Positions 34,701-43,915 of a stretch of DNA of 64,000 nt are shown one piece after another; position 1 is the stretch's first letter, and every line of letters begins with the position of its first letter. Source of the DNA: Rhizoctonia solani (lineage: Eukaryota > Basidiomycota > Agaricomycetes > Cantharellales > Ceratobasidiaceae); the NCBI RefSeq assembly GCF_016906535.1, contig NC_057377.1, positions 434,001 to 498,000 of the forward strand, read 5' to 3'. The translations under genes and the position numbers were made by a program. Below the pieces are notes generated by a model that was not told the origin of the DNA, did not search any database, and was given only the letters and a program-made list of their open reading frames with translations.

Positions 34701-36254
34701 CGCCTATGCCATTCGTCAAGGCAAACTTGAGCTTGCAGTCGAGTATCTAGAGCGCGGTCGATCGATCCTTTGGCGCCAGACACTCGAGCTTCGTTCGCCT
34801 CTTGACGAATTAAGAAAAGTAGCGCCTTCAATCGCCAATCAACTAGCAGAGGTGATCGAACAGCTAGACCAGAACGAACAACTGCAATCACGCTCCGGGA
34901 ATCTAGCGGCTCATGTTACACCTTGGACTATTTCGAACCCCGATCAAATCGCACAATCCCATCGAATGTTATCACAATATTACGACTACTTGTTGGAGCA
35001 GATCCGTAAAATCGACGGTTTTAGTAACTTTATGCGCTCATTTGTTTACGCCGATACCGTTGGGGTAGCTTCGGAAGGCCCTGTTGTTATCCTTAACTTG
35101 TGCGAAGATGGTTGCGATGCTCTCGTCTTTCTACGTTCGGGAGTTCACCATGTAGCCCTTCCCGACGCCGACTTTCAAATACTATCAGCTAAGAGGGCGG
35201 AGCTCGTGGTAGCCGCTGCTCGTGTAGTCGAGGACCAAGGTGTAACGATGGATGCGATGCTCCGTCCGCTGCTCCGTTTACTATGGTCATCTCTTATCGA
35301 GCCTGTCGTTTCTTTCATCAAGTCAAGCGGCACAACCGAAAAGCGTGTGTTCTGGTGCGTGGCGGGACTGTCAGATTTACCTATCCATGCGGCTGGACCA
35401 TATAAACCTGGGCAACGAGACCTACCGGAAACGTTCATCTCATCTTACATTCCGACCCTCTCCGCCTTGATTCGCGCTCGAAAAGCCAGGGTCGTCTTTG
35501 ATTCGCCACAGCCACGGCTACTAACTGTCATTCAAACGGAGACGGGCGAGATGGACGAACTTATATCGGCAGAAGAGGAAGTCGAGACTCTGAGGGAATT
35601 GGATATTATCACCACCGAGCTGAGGGACAATGATATTGATCTCCAAAATAATTTGGGCATGATCGAGGAGGCTCGCCGCCTTCATAAAAACGAGCGTGCA
35701 TACGACCCGGTCTACATGGGCATCCAAAACTCTAGGCAGATTTATCGGGACGTTCTTTTATCTCAAATCAAAGCTCACAACTGGGTTCATTTCTGCTGTC
35801 ACGGCACTACTGATCCCAAACTGCCCCTACTGAGCGCATTTCACTTTTCGAAGTTCAAGCTGACGATAGAGCCGCTTATGCGCGCTGAGCTTCCATTGGC
35901 TGACTTTGCCTTTTTGAGTGCTTGTCACACGGCGGAAGGCTCCGAAGCACAGAACGAGAACATGAGTTTGGCGGGCGCACTTCAGGTCGCTGGATTTCGC
36001 TCGGTTGTAGCAACGATGTATGCAGTAGCTGACTCTGATGGACCGACTGTCGCACGCGTATTGTACGAACACATGTTTCGAGATCGTAGCCAACCCGCGA
36101 ACTCGTCGGACGCTGCACTAGGTCTGAACAAAGCGGTACGAAAGCTCAGGCTCAGTAAGGTGCCAATGCATCGATGGGTAAGTGCAAATATCTGCTCAGT
36201 TACGGGCTTTTAACAATAGATGCACAGGTTCCATATATCCATATTGGTGTATAA
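31744..36254 (+). CDS. TPR-CHAT protein (caspase-like CHAT protease domain), 1464 aa
   Basis: Exons 31744..31929, 31996..36177 and 36228..36254; the last joins MHRW to VPYIHIGV. The N-terminus is very acidic (SQEEDEKEYAQQYRAEPEDE, SEPEDEFDFDEFPEL). A long alpha-helical region with degenerate TPR-type repeats spans about residues 90-980, for example YEYFDNLSDLDEAIQVLRLG, FDDTGESRYLDQAAAMLREA and NSEDLDQCMLAFESAVNS. The C-terminal CHAT domain (about 1060-1460) has WVHFCCHGTTDP with the catalytic His and FAFLSACHTAEGSE with the catalytic Cys, then MSLAGALQVAGFRSVVATMY. CHAT domains are caspase/separase-clan cysteine proteases; bacterial TPR-CHAT proteins act as regulated effectors in antiviral systems. 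In basidiomycetes this architecture is expanded but its targets are unknown. The catalytic dyad is intact. Confidence 0.85.
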
Positions 36255-36531
36255 TTGAAGGGGTTTGACACGAATCTTGCACTATACCAGTCACATAAAT
36301 ACCATAGCAGATCAAGAAACTTTGTAAATCTTACTTGTTTAAATGTAATGAATTGTTTGCGAGGCCTTATGATAGTGATTTTAGGCTACTACCAGGTCAG
36401 TGTATGCAGCAGGTTGGAGATAATTGCAAATCTACCGACAGTTAGTCAGCTTATGCACTCGGCTACTGTACTTTACCGACCCCGCACTAAGCCTGGCACT
36501 TCGATCAACCAACTCGGCCTCTCCCTCCACC

Positions 36532-37717
36532 ATGACCAAGTCTCAGAAAGCACCCAAATTTCTCACTACACCTCCGCCTTCTCATGGACCACATCTAGTG
36601 ATATCTTATCCAGCTAAGAATGTTCTACAATTGACGCTCAATCGGCCTCGTTCTCTTAATGCCATGACAGATGACTTGAGGGCTGATATAGCCAGAGTCA
36701 TGGACTGGTTCGAAAGGGAAAGTAGCTTGTGGTTAGTTACATCCTCCTGCTCAAAGAAAATAAGTATCAACTTATGCGTATGCGATACAAAGGGTGGTTA
36801 TCATAACTGGAAACGGACGGGCCTTTTGTGCCGGACAGGACCTCAAAAAGTAGGTGGAGTCTCTTGAATAGTGAGAGCTATAAATATCTCACCCCAAGTT
36901 ATCTAGCTGGAAGAAGAAGCAAGACACAGGCTCCCGCCGGGAAGCTGAGGAAATGGCCGAGGATACAAACGGATTTGGCTCCCTCGCTCGCCGTCGTTGT
37001 ATCAAGCCAATCATTGCGGCCGTCAACGGGATAGCAATGGGAGGTGGAGTTGAGATTATCTTAAACTCTGATTTGGTGGTTGCTAGTCGCGACGCAAAGC
37101 TTGGCTTGCCAGAGGTTAAGCGGGGCGTTGTCGCTGCCGCGGGAGGTGGGTCTTACGTTTTATGAGGGTGCGTAGAAATTCATTTGGAATACAGGTATTC
37201 CCAGAATACAAAGGATCGCCGGACACCAGGTAAAATAGTTGTCGTACAATCATTTGGCCACTTAGCCTTACTTTTACTATAGTTTGCTGCCGAACTCTTG
37301 CTTACGGGGCGGACAATTACAGCCGAAGAAGCTCACACAAAATACCGCTTGTAAGTTCTGACCTACTTCTTTCTAACGTCATAAAACTAAAATCTTGAAG
37401 TGTCACGAGTGTCGTCCCACAATCTCAAGTACTGAGTACGGCAATCAATCTTGCAAAAGAAATTATTTCGAATTCTCCAGATGCCGTGTGGAGCACCAAG
37501 AAAGCCCTGCTTGATGGCCAACAGTACGCGAGCCTTGAGGAGGCTGTGATCAAGCATAACCTGAGTGAGGAGAGTAAGAGGGTCTATCAAGGTGATAATA
37601 TCCGCGAGGGTTTGGCAGCATTTAGTGAAGTGAGTGCCTTAGTGCATGGTTTATGACAGCTTGGACTTATGCGTCAAACAGAAACGTAAGCCAGTTTGGA
37701 CAAATCCTAAACTGTGA
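36532..37717 (+). CDS. Enoyl-CoA hydratase/isomerase family protein
   Basis: About six exons from ATG 36532. Segments in order: HLVISYPAKNVLQLTLNRPR and SLNAMTDDLRADIARVMDW, then VVIITGNGRAFCAGQDLK (CoA-binding and oxyanion-hole strand), CIKPIIAAVNGIAMGGGVEI (crotonase signature), DLVVASRDAKLGLPEVKRGV, GIPRIQRIAGHQ, LLLTGRTITAEEAHTKYRFV and finally GLAAFSEKRKPVWTNPKL. This is a complete crotonase fold of about 290 residues. Catalytic positions corresponding to the hydratase Glu residues include the Glu in LGLPEVKRG; the earlier Glu is replaced in the 'GGGVEI' region as in many isomerase-type members, so hydratase versus isomerase is not settled. No mitochondrial presequence is evident, and the C-terminus is not a clear peroxisomal tripeptide. 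Confidence 0.88.
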
Positions 37718-37767
37718 AGTAGGCATTATCGGGATCATGGTGATGAATTAAAAATGTTGATGTTCTA

Positions 37768-40690
37768 TAACTTGTGTGCAATCTGGGTATGAATTCATGG
37801 TCCTAAAATGCCCCCTATACTCCACGATTAGTATATATCGGCATGAGTCTCATAACTGCTTACACATTGATCATTAAACGCGCTCGTCTTCTTGAACCCA
37901 TCTTCGTACTTGACACCATTCGGACCTTCAACCCACACATCTGCCGTGGTAGACCAAGATTCGATCGGAAGGGAGTATGATCCTGCAGAAACGCAAAAGT
38001 CAGATCTCGCTCCATCATCCCTGAAAGGTCTGCACAAACCACTGTAGAGGGAGTATCCAAACTCGGTAGATCGTAAAAGCTTCATAGGGGTGGTCTCGAC
38101 AACCAATTCTGGCACAACACTGTTCGCGCGAGGAACCTTGACCACAACGTTCAATGAAGGGTTAGTCAGGTCCATACCGTCGCGAACCTATTTGATCTAA
38201 TTCAGCATAAGGTCCATATCGTTCCGAGATGCCACTTACCGCAGCAGTCAGAGTCAGGTTTCCGTTCCCGTTCGGGTTGAAGATATGACATGACTGGGCA
38301 GCCTGGAAGATAATATTATCCTGGACAGGATACCCATTGCCATTGTTATCGTAAATAGTTTCGGCTCCTGTGGTCGTGTTGGTAACCGAAACGTTGAAGT
38401 GCGAAATTCCGTTGGGAAGAATAGTCGATGGGATTTGGTAAAACTAGAAGAACGTCGATTAGTCTCGTCGATAATTCTCTAGTACTTGCTGTACGCACCC
38501 AGAAAAGGGCTTCAAAGCCTGACCCTGTTCCTCCTTGGAACCGAACCGGCATCGTATCGATCTTTGTCGAGTTGACTTGCCCAGTTCGGTCCGCATACAT
38601 GACCCTGACAGTCGGCTGCTCACTCAGCCCCCTATCTTCGCTTCGCACGCGGATGTAACCATCCAGCTGAGCCTGACCCGTGCTTAGAAGCTGGAGCTGT
38701 AAGCCATGGGGCTTGACTTTCATAGGTGTGATCGGGTCACTAAGCTTGACGGCGCTAGGGACGGTATCGATCATTCGCTGGAGGATGGAGCCGCAGGTTG
38801 AGAGGAAACTTGCTGGCTCGGACATGGCTTTGATAGTCGAGTTTCCGTCGGCTGTCCACCTAGCTTTCAATGCTTGGCCCACATTAGAACATGTTATAGA
38901 CTTACAGTTGAAAACGGCAAAGTCGGAGTTGTTTCCTCCGGGAGCGGTTACCAGCGGGTTCAAAGTAGTACCGTCCAGATATTCCGTTGCGACCTTGTTG
39001 TCAAAGCTCGAAGCCGTGGTGTCAAAATGAACAAAGTTTGTCTCGTTGGAGTCGCCGGTTAACTCTGGGAAGAACTGTCCATGGACACCTCCAATTGCTA
39101 GTCAAAAAAAAAATGTTAGAATTTGACAGTGAGAGGGGGTGCTATTTCAGCCTTACTGTGTCCGCACGCTACCATCTATGACGAACCAGTCAGCTCAGCC
39201 CGAGTCGTGGATCAAAGAAGCCATCCCACCTGAATCATGTCGGTCTTATTAAACCCGGCATTCGCAAACTTGCTCAGCAGCTTGTTGATATTGTCCTTTG
39301 GCTCTGGCACAAAGCCCTCTGGACCAGGTCCAGTGGCATCGATTCTGCCAGCGCGCATGACTAATGGAGGACCTTGGCAATTCCTGACAGCCGTATAGGT
39401 AGCCAGGGCGATCAAGTCGCTCATGGAGGCTCGGATGTTATAGAAGTTCAACATGAATCCAAAAGTATCATTGAACGACCGGCCACCTAAATTCTCGCTC
39501 CTATCGGTCTCCCAGATAAGAGAAGCGTCGACGCCGCCTGTACCTGCTTGGGCGTTGTGGGTGATCGCGTCGTGGAATGCAGTACGGAGCCATTCCGAGG
39601 ACGCCTGTCTCGATGGGTCACCGGTTCCTGATTGAGGGAATGCACCGCAGGGTGACACACCGTCCAGAACCCCAGAGCGGAACACACCACCCTGTTTGTT
39701 ATTCATGAGCACAGGCTTGATTGGATAGCATGGTAACACATACTTGAACCTGCGTTATTTCTTCGATTTCGTCCCATACTGGGTTTGGCCAGGTCCAGTC
39801 CGCCGAAGCGAGTTTTACAAAGAGAGCAAGAAGAGCTAGGCGGGGGAGCATGGCTGCTAGGAGTATGATATAAGAAAATCACCAGTGAGAGCCCAGGTTT
39901 TATGCTTGGTCTCAATCCATATAACTCGTAAAAAGAAGCCTGGAAGACAAATCGAGACCAAATTCCACGCGGAAGTATGAATAAGAAGGTCGGCATCGAG
40001 CAAGAGGGAAAAGAAATTCCCGGGTTGGTCGTTGCTGTGTTTTATCCACAAATTGCATATGGAGGCGTTGGGAGTGAAGTGCCGAGATCGTGGAGAGGGT
40101 GTGGCACTGCTTTCTGAGTCACAGGTAATATAGTATTATGCGGTAGAGTTCAGCCAGCCCAAGAAGCTTGTGTTCCGATGGCGTATGAAAAAAGTAGGAA
40201 CGCTTAGGGGACCATAATTGGCAGCACGGGGCATGGATTCAGAAGTCGGACACATGAACCAAGTAAGCGTCCATCGGGTTGGCTTTATATTTATCGAGCC
40301 CCACGCTCAGGCATTTTCACCTGGGGAGTAGAGGTGGTATTAATAGGATGCACTGTTGGAATGAGAAGCTCAGAGGTCTATAGTAGTAAGTAGTACCAAG
40401 CAGTATCCAAGTAACTTGGACCTGAATGACAGGCGATAATCGCCGAGCGCTTAATCAGCCCTCGACTAAGCGCTGTCAAGACGCGGTCCGCATCGTCGAA
40501 GCCAGTTACTGTATCCAGTATATATCGCCGTCTAGAAGCAAACAACTCATGAAAACGCTACAATTTTACTGGATATATAACCAAATTACAAGTAAGAAGG
40601 AGAAGCTCAAGCAGGAGATGACTCTCGCATGTATTCACACCAGTATCCGAAATAAATTTATACAAGCTTCATGTATTTCGATATCTTGCA
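37768..40690. repeat. Segmental tandem duplication, copy 1 (peroxidase + beta-COP 5' end)
   Basis: Aligns with 40905..43915 at an offset of about 3.13 kb. It covers the 3' flank of the peroxidase gene, the whole gene, its promoter and the start of the divergent beta-COP gene. Matching anchors include GAGACCAAATTCCACGCGG upstream of both peroxidases and CGCCGAGCGCTTAAT near both coatomer starts. In this copy the coatomer first exon is lost. Confidence 0.8.
37828..39851 (-). CDS. Secreted haem peroxidase with C-terminal extension (paralogue 1)
   Basis: Signal peptide MLPRLALLALFVKLASA, then DWTWPNPVWDEIEEITQVQ. The peroxidase core has EWLRTAFHDAITHNAQAG with the distal Arg and His (R-x-x-FHD), GGVDASLIWETDR, SMSDLIALATYTAVRNCQGP, MVACGHTIGGVHGQFF with the proximal His, and VHFDTTASSFDNKVATEYL. 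This pattern belongs to the plant/fungal/bacterial haem peroxidase superfamily (class II-like). A further 250 residues follow (PASFLSTCGSILQRMIDTVP; GYIRVRSEDRGLSEQPTVRV; NDQCVSSYETHADIY), absent from ordinary class II enzymes. Seven or so introns; exon 1 is 39744..39851, stop at 37828. Likely an extracellular H2O2-dependent oxidase; the substrate is not evident, and I cannot identify a Mn-binding site or surface Trp. Confidence 0.85.
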
Positions 40691-40700
40691 TTGTTCTTGC
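40436..40700 (+). pseudogene. Duplicated 5' remnant of the beta-COP (SEC26) gene
   Basis: Degenerate copy of the region 43461..43900. The upstream segment (CGCCGAGCGCTTAAT...CTCGACTAAGCGC) matches that of the intact gene, the first exon with the ATG is missing, and the second exon survives as YIQYISPSRSKQLMKTLQFY against [20 protein letters not shown] in the real gene. EKLKQEMTLACI corresponds to [12 protein letters not shown]. It carries substitutions, a deletion and no downstream exons, so it cannot make coatomer. It lies directly upstream of peroxidase paralogue 1 in the same divergent layout as the intact pair. Confidence 0.75.
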
Positions 40701-40904
40701 CGTGTAGGTACTACCGGGGCCCAACATATTTGATAGTCACCTTTGATTCGAGTATAATGGATTTTATAGACTCAGGAGCATTTACCTGAGAGTTGATGGA
40801 AAAAGAAACGTAAAACAGTATGGGCAGCCCCCGAGCCGTGAAATGGATATCACCGCAATCGCAGCGTCAAATCAAGAACATTGAGAAACTTTATTTCATA
40901 ACTA

Positions 40905-43900
40905 ATGTGCAATATGTCTATGAACTCATAGTCCTAAAATTCACCCTACACTCCACGATTAGTATATATCGGCATAAATCTCACAACTGCTTACACATTG
41001 ATCATTAAACGCGCTCGTCTTCTTGAACCCGTCTTCGTACTTGACACCATTTGGACCTTCAACCCGCACATCTGCCGTGGTAGACCAGGATTCAGTCGGA
41101 AGGGAGTATGATCCTGCAGAAACGTAAAAGTCAGATCTGCCCTCGTTATCCTTAAAACAATCTGTACATACCACTGTAGAGGGAGTATCCAAACTCGGTA
41201 GATCGTAAAAGCTTCATAGGGACAGTCCTGATAACCAACGCCGGCACGACGCTGTTTGCGCGCGGGACCTTGACCACAACGTTCAAGGAAGGGTTAGTCA
41301 AGTCCATACCATCGCGAACCTGGTCCACCAAGTTCAGACTGAGATCTATATTATTTCAATATGCACTTACCGCAGCAGTCATAGTTAGATTCCCGTTCCC
41401 ATTCTCGTCCGAGTTGAGGATTTGGCATGACTGAGCAGCCTGGAAGATAATGTTATCCTGGACGGGGTACCCATGCCCATTATTATCGTAGACGGTTTCG
41501 GCTCTCGTAGTTACGTTAGTGAGCGAAACATTGAAGTGTGAAATTCCTTTGGGAAGAATAGTCGATGGGATTTGGTAAAACTAGAAGAACAACGATTAGT
41601 CTGTATTTACAAGTCTCCGGTATTTGTAGTACGCACCCAGAAAACGGCTTCAAAGCCTGACCCTATTCCCCCTTGGAACCGAACCGGCATCGTATCGATC
41701 TTTGTCGAGTTGACTTGTCCAGTTCGGTCCGCATACATGACCCTGACAGCCGGCTGCTCACTCAGCCCCCTATCTTCGCTTCGCACGCGGATGTACCCGT
41801 CCAGCCGAATCTGACCCGTGCTTAGAAGCTGGAGCTGCAAGTCATGGGGCTTGACTTTCATAGGTGTGATCGGGTCACTGAGCTTGACGGTGCTAGGAAC
41901 TGTATCGATCATTCGCTGAAGGATGGAGCCGCAGGTTGAGAGGAACTTTGTTGGTTGAGACATGGCTTTGATAGTCGAGTTTCCATCGGCTGACCCGTCA
42001 AGCGTTTAATACGCGATCCAAGCTGGGATAAGATATAAACCTACAATTGAAGACGGTGAAGTCAGAATTATTTCCTCCAGGCGCAGTCACTAGCGGGTTT
42101 AGACTGGTGCCGTCGAGATATTCCGTTGCAGCTTTGTTATCAAAGGTCGCGGGCGTAGTGTCGAAATGAACATAATTTGTCCTGTTGGAGTCGCCAGTTA
42201 GCTCTGGGAAGAACTGTCCATGGACACCTCCAATTGCTAATCACATATAATACGTTAGAACTTGACACGGGTAGGCGCTATTTCAGCCTTACTGTGTCCG
42301 CACGCCACCATCTAGGCCAAGCCCATCAGCTCAGCCGACTCGTGGATCAAAGAAGCCAGCCCACCTGAATCATGTCGGTCTTATTAAAACCGGCATTCGC
42401 GAACTTGCTGAGGAGCGTGGTGATACTATCGCTTGGCCCTGGCACAAAGCCGTCTGGAGCAGGTCCGGTCGCATCGATTCTTCCAGCGCGCATGATCAAG
42501 GGAGGACCTTGGCAATTTCTGACAGCCGTATAGGTAGCCAGGGCGATCAAGTCGCTCATGGAGGCTCGGATGCTATAGTAGTTCAACATGAATCCAAAAG
42601 TACCGTTGAAGGCCCTGCCGTTCGGGGCCCTGTTGGTCTCCCAGATGAGCGAAGCGTCAACACCGCCTGTGCCTTCTTGGGCGTTGTGGGTGATCGCGTC
42701 GTGGTATGCAGTGAGGAGCCATTCAGAGGACGCCTGTCTGGATGGATCACTATTCCCGGATTGAGGGAACGACCCACAGGGGGTCACACCGTCCAGAACT
42801 CCAGAGCGGAACACACCGCCCTGTTCGCTATTCGTGAGTATACGGGTCCGGCTGGATAACAGGGGGTATACATACTTGGACCTGGGTGATCTCTTCGATT
42901 TCGTCCCATACTGGGTTTGGCCAGGTCCAGTCAGCCGAAGCGAGATTTGCAAAGAGGGCGAGAAGAGCTAGACGAGAGATCATGGGTGGTAGGGGTAGAG
43001 TATTAGAGAGGCTCCAGTGAGAGTATGGCTTTTATGCTTAGTTCCGGTCCATATAATTTAATTCGGAAAAGAAACTTGGAGGACAGTCGAGACCAAATTC
43101 CACGCGGCAAGATAGTCATCAATGAAAAGGTCGGCATCGAACAAGGGAGGAATATCTATATATTGTATGTGGAGCCGTTGGGAATGAATTATTGGGAGCT
43201 CAGAGAGGGTGTGGCGCTCCTTTCTGAGCCAGGGATAGAGTAAGATTGTGAAGTAGAGTTCAGCCCCAAAGGCCTGGTCCGCCAGTTCATTGTGCCGGAT
43301 GCCCGAGTATCCCTCACACCAGCTCAGCCAGGTGTCCAAGAGGAACTTGTCCCTGCGCAGGGCCCGTGGTCACTGGATCCGGATAGTAGATGCACTGTCG
43401 TCGGAGGTCAGAGGTCTGTAGCGGTAAACAATACCAAGCAACATGGCTGAGCCACAACCGCCGAGCGCTTAATAAACCCTCGACTAAGCGCCGTTAGGAC
43501 ACGTCCATCTCATCTAACCCGTCATGGCCTCTACGATCGCCGAGCAGACGTGCTACACTGTAGTACGCGAGGACACGTCCGAGGGTCCCACTAGTCAAGA
43601 ATTAAGAAATGCACTACAAAAAGGAACAGATGAAACTAAGCTGGAGACGCTGAGGACGATTATCATATCGACGCTCAATGGAAACCCTCATGTGAGCAGG
43701 GCAATCTACCGGTGGATGTGGTGCTGACAGCAGGCTCCAGCCCACGCTACTAATGCCAATTATTCAATATGTACTGCCATCTAAGAGCAAACAACTCAAG
43801 AAAATGTTGCACTTTTACTGGGAGATATGCCCAAAGCACGACGAAAACGGGAAACTCAAGCAGGAGATGATTCTCGTATGCAATGCCATCCGAAATGATC

Positions 43901-43915
43901 TTGTGAGTGCATTCA
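40905..43915. repeat. Segmental tandem duplication, copy 2 (peroxidase + beta-COP 5' end)
   Basis: Partner of 37768..40690. Here the coatomer gene is complete and continues to 47296, so the duplication most likely copied DNA from this arrangement. Divergence between copies is visible in introns and promoters, so the event is not very recent. Confidence 0.8.
40959..42983 (-). CDS. Secreted haem peroxidase with C-terminal extension (paralogue 2)
   Basis: Start 42983 gives MISRLALLALFANLASADWT; the spliced protein parallels paralogue 1 throughout. Key segments: EWLLTAYHDAITHNAQEGTG, GGVDASLIWETNRAPNGRAF, DLIALATYTAVRNCQGPP, the ACGHTIGGVHG proximal-His motif after an intron, and a C-terminal domain ending NDQCVSSCEIYADIY with stop at 40959. 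The distal motif differs: paralogue 1 has LRTAFHD while this copy has LLTAYHD. The Arg that normally precedes the distal His by three is therefore Leu, and the Phe is Tyr. In known peroxidases the distal Arg stabilises the Compound I transition state, so activity may be altered or lost. It is divergent from SEC26, with starts 540 bp apart. Confidence 0.85.
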
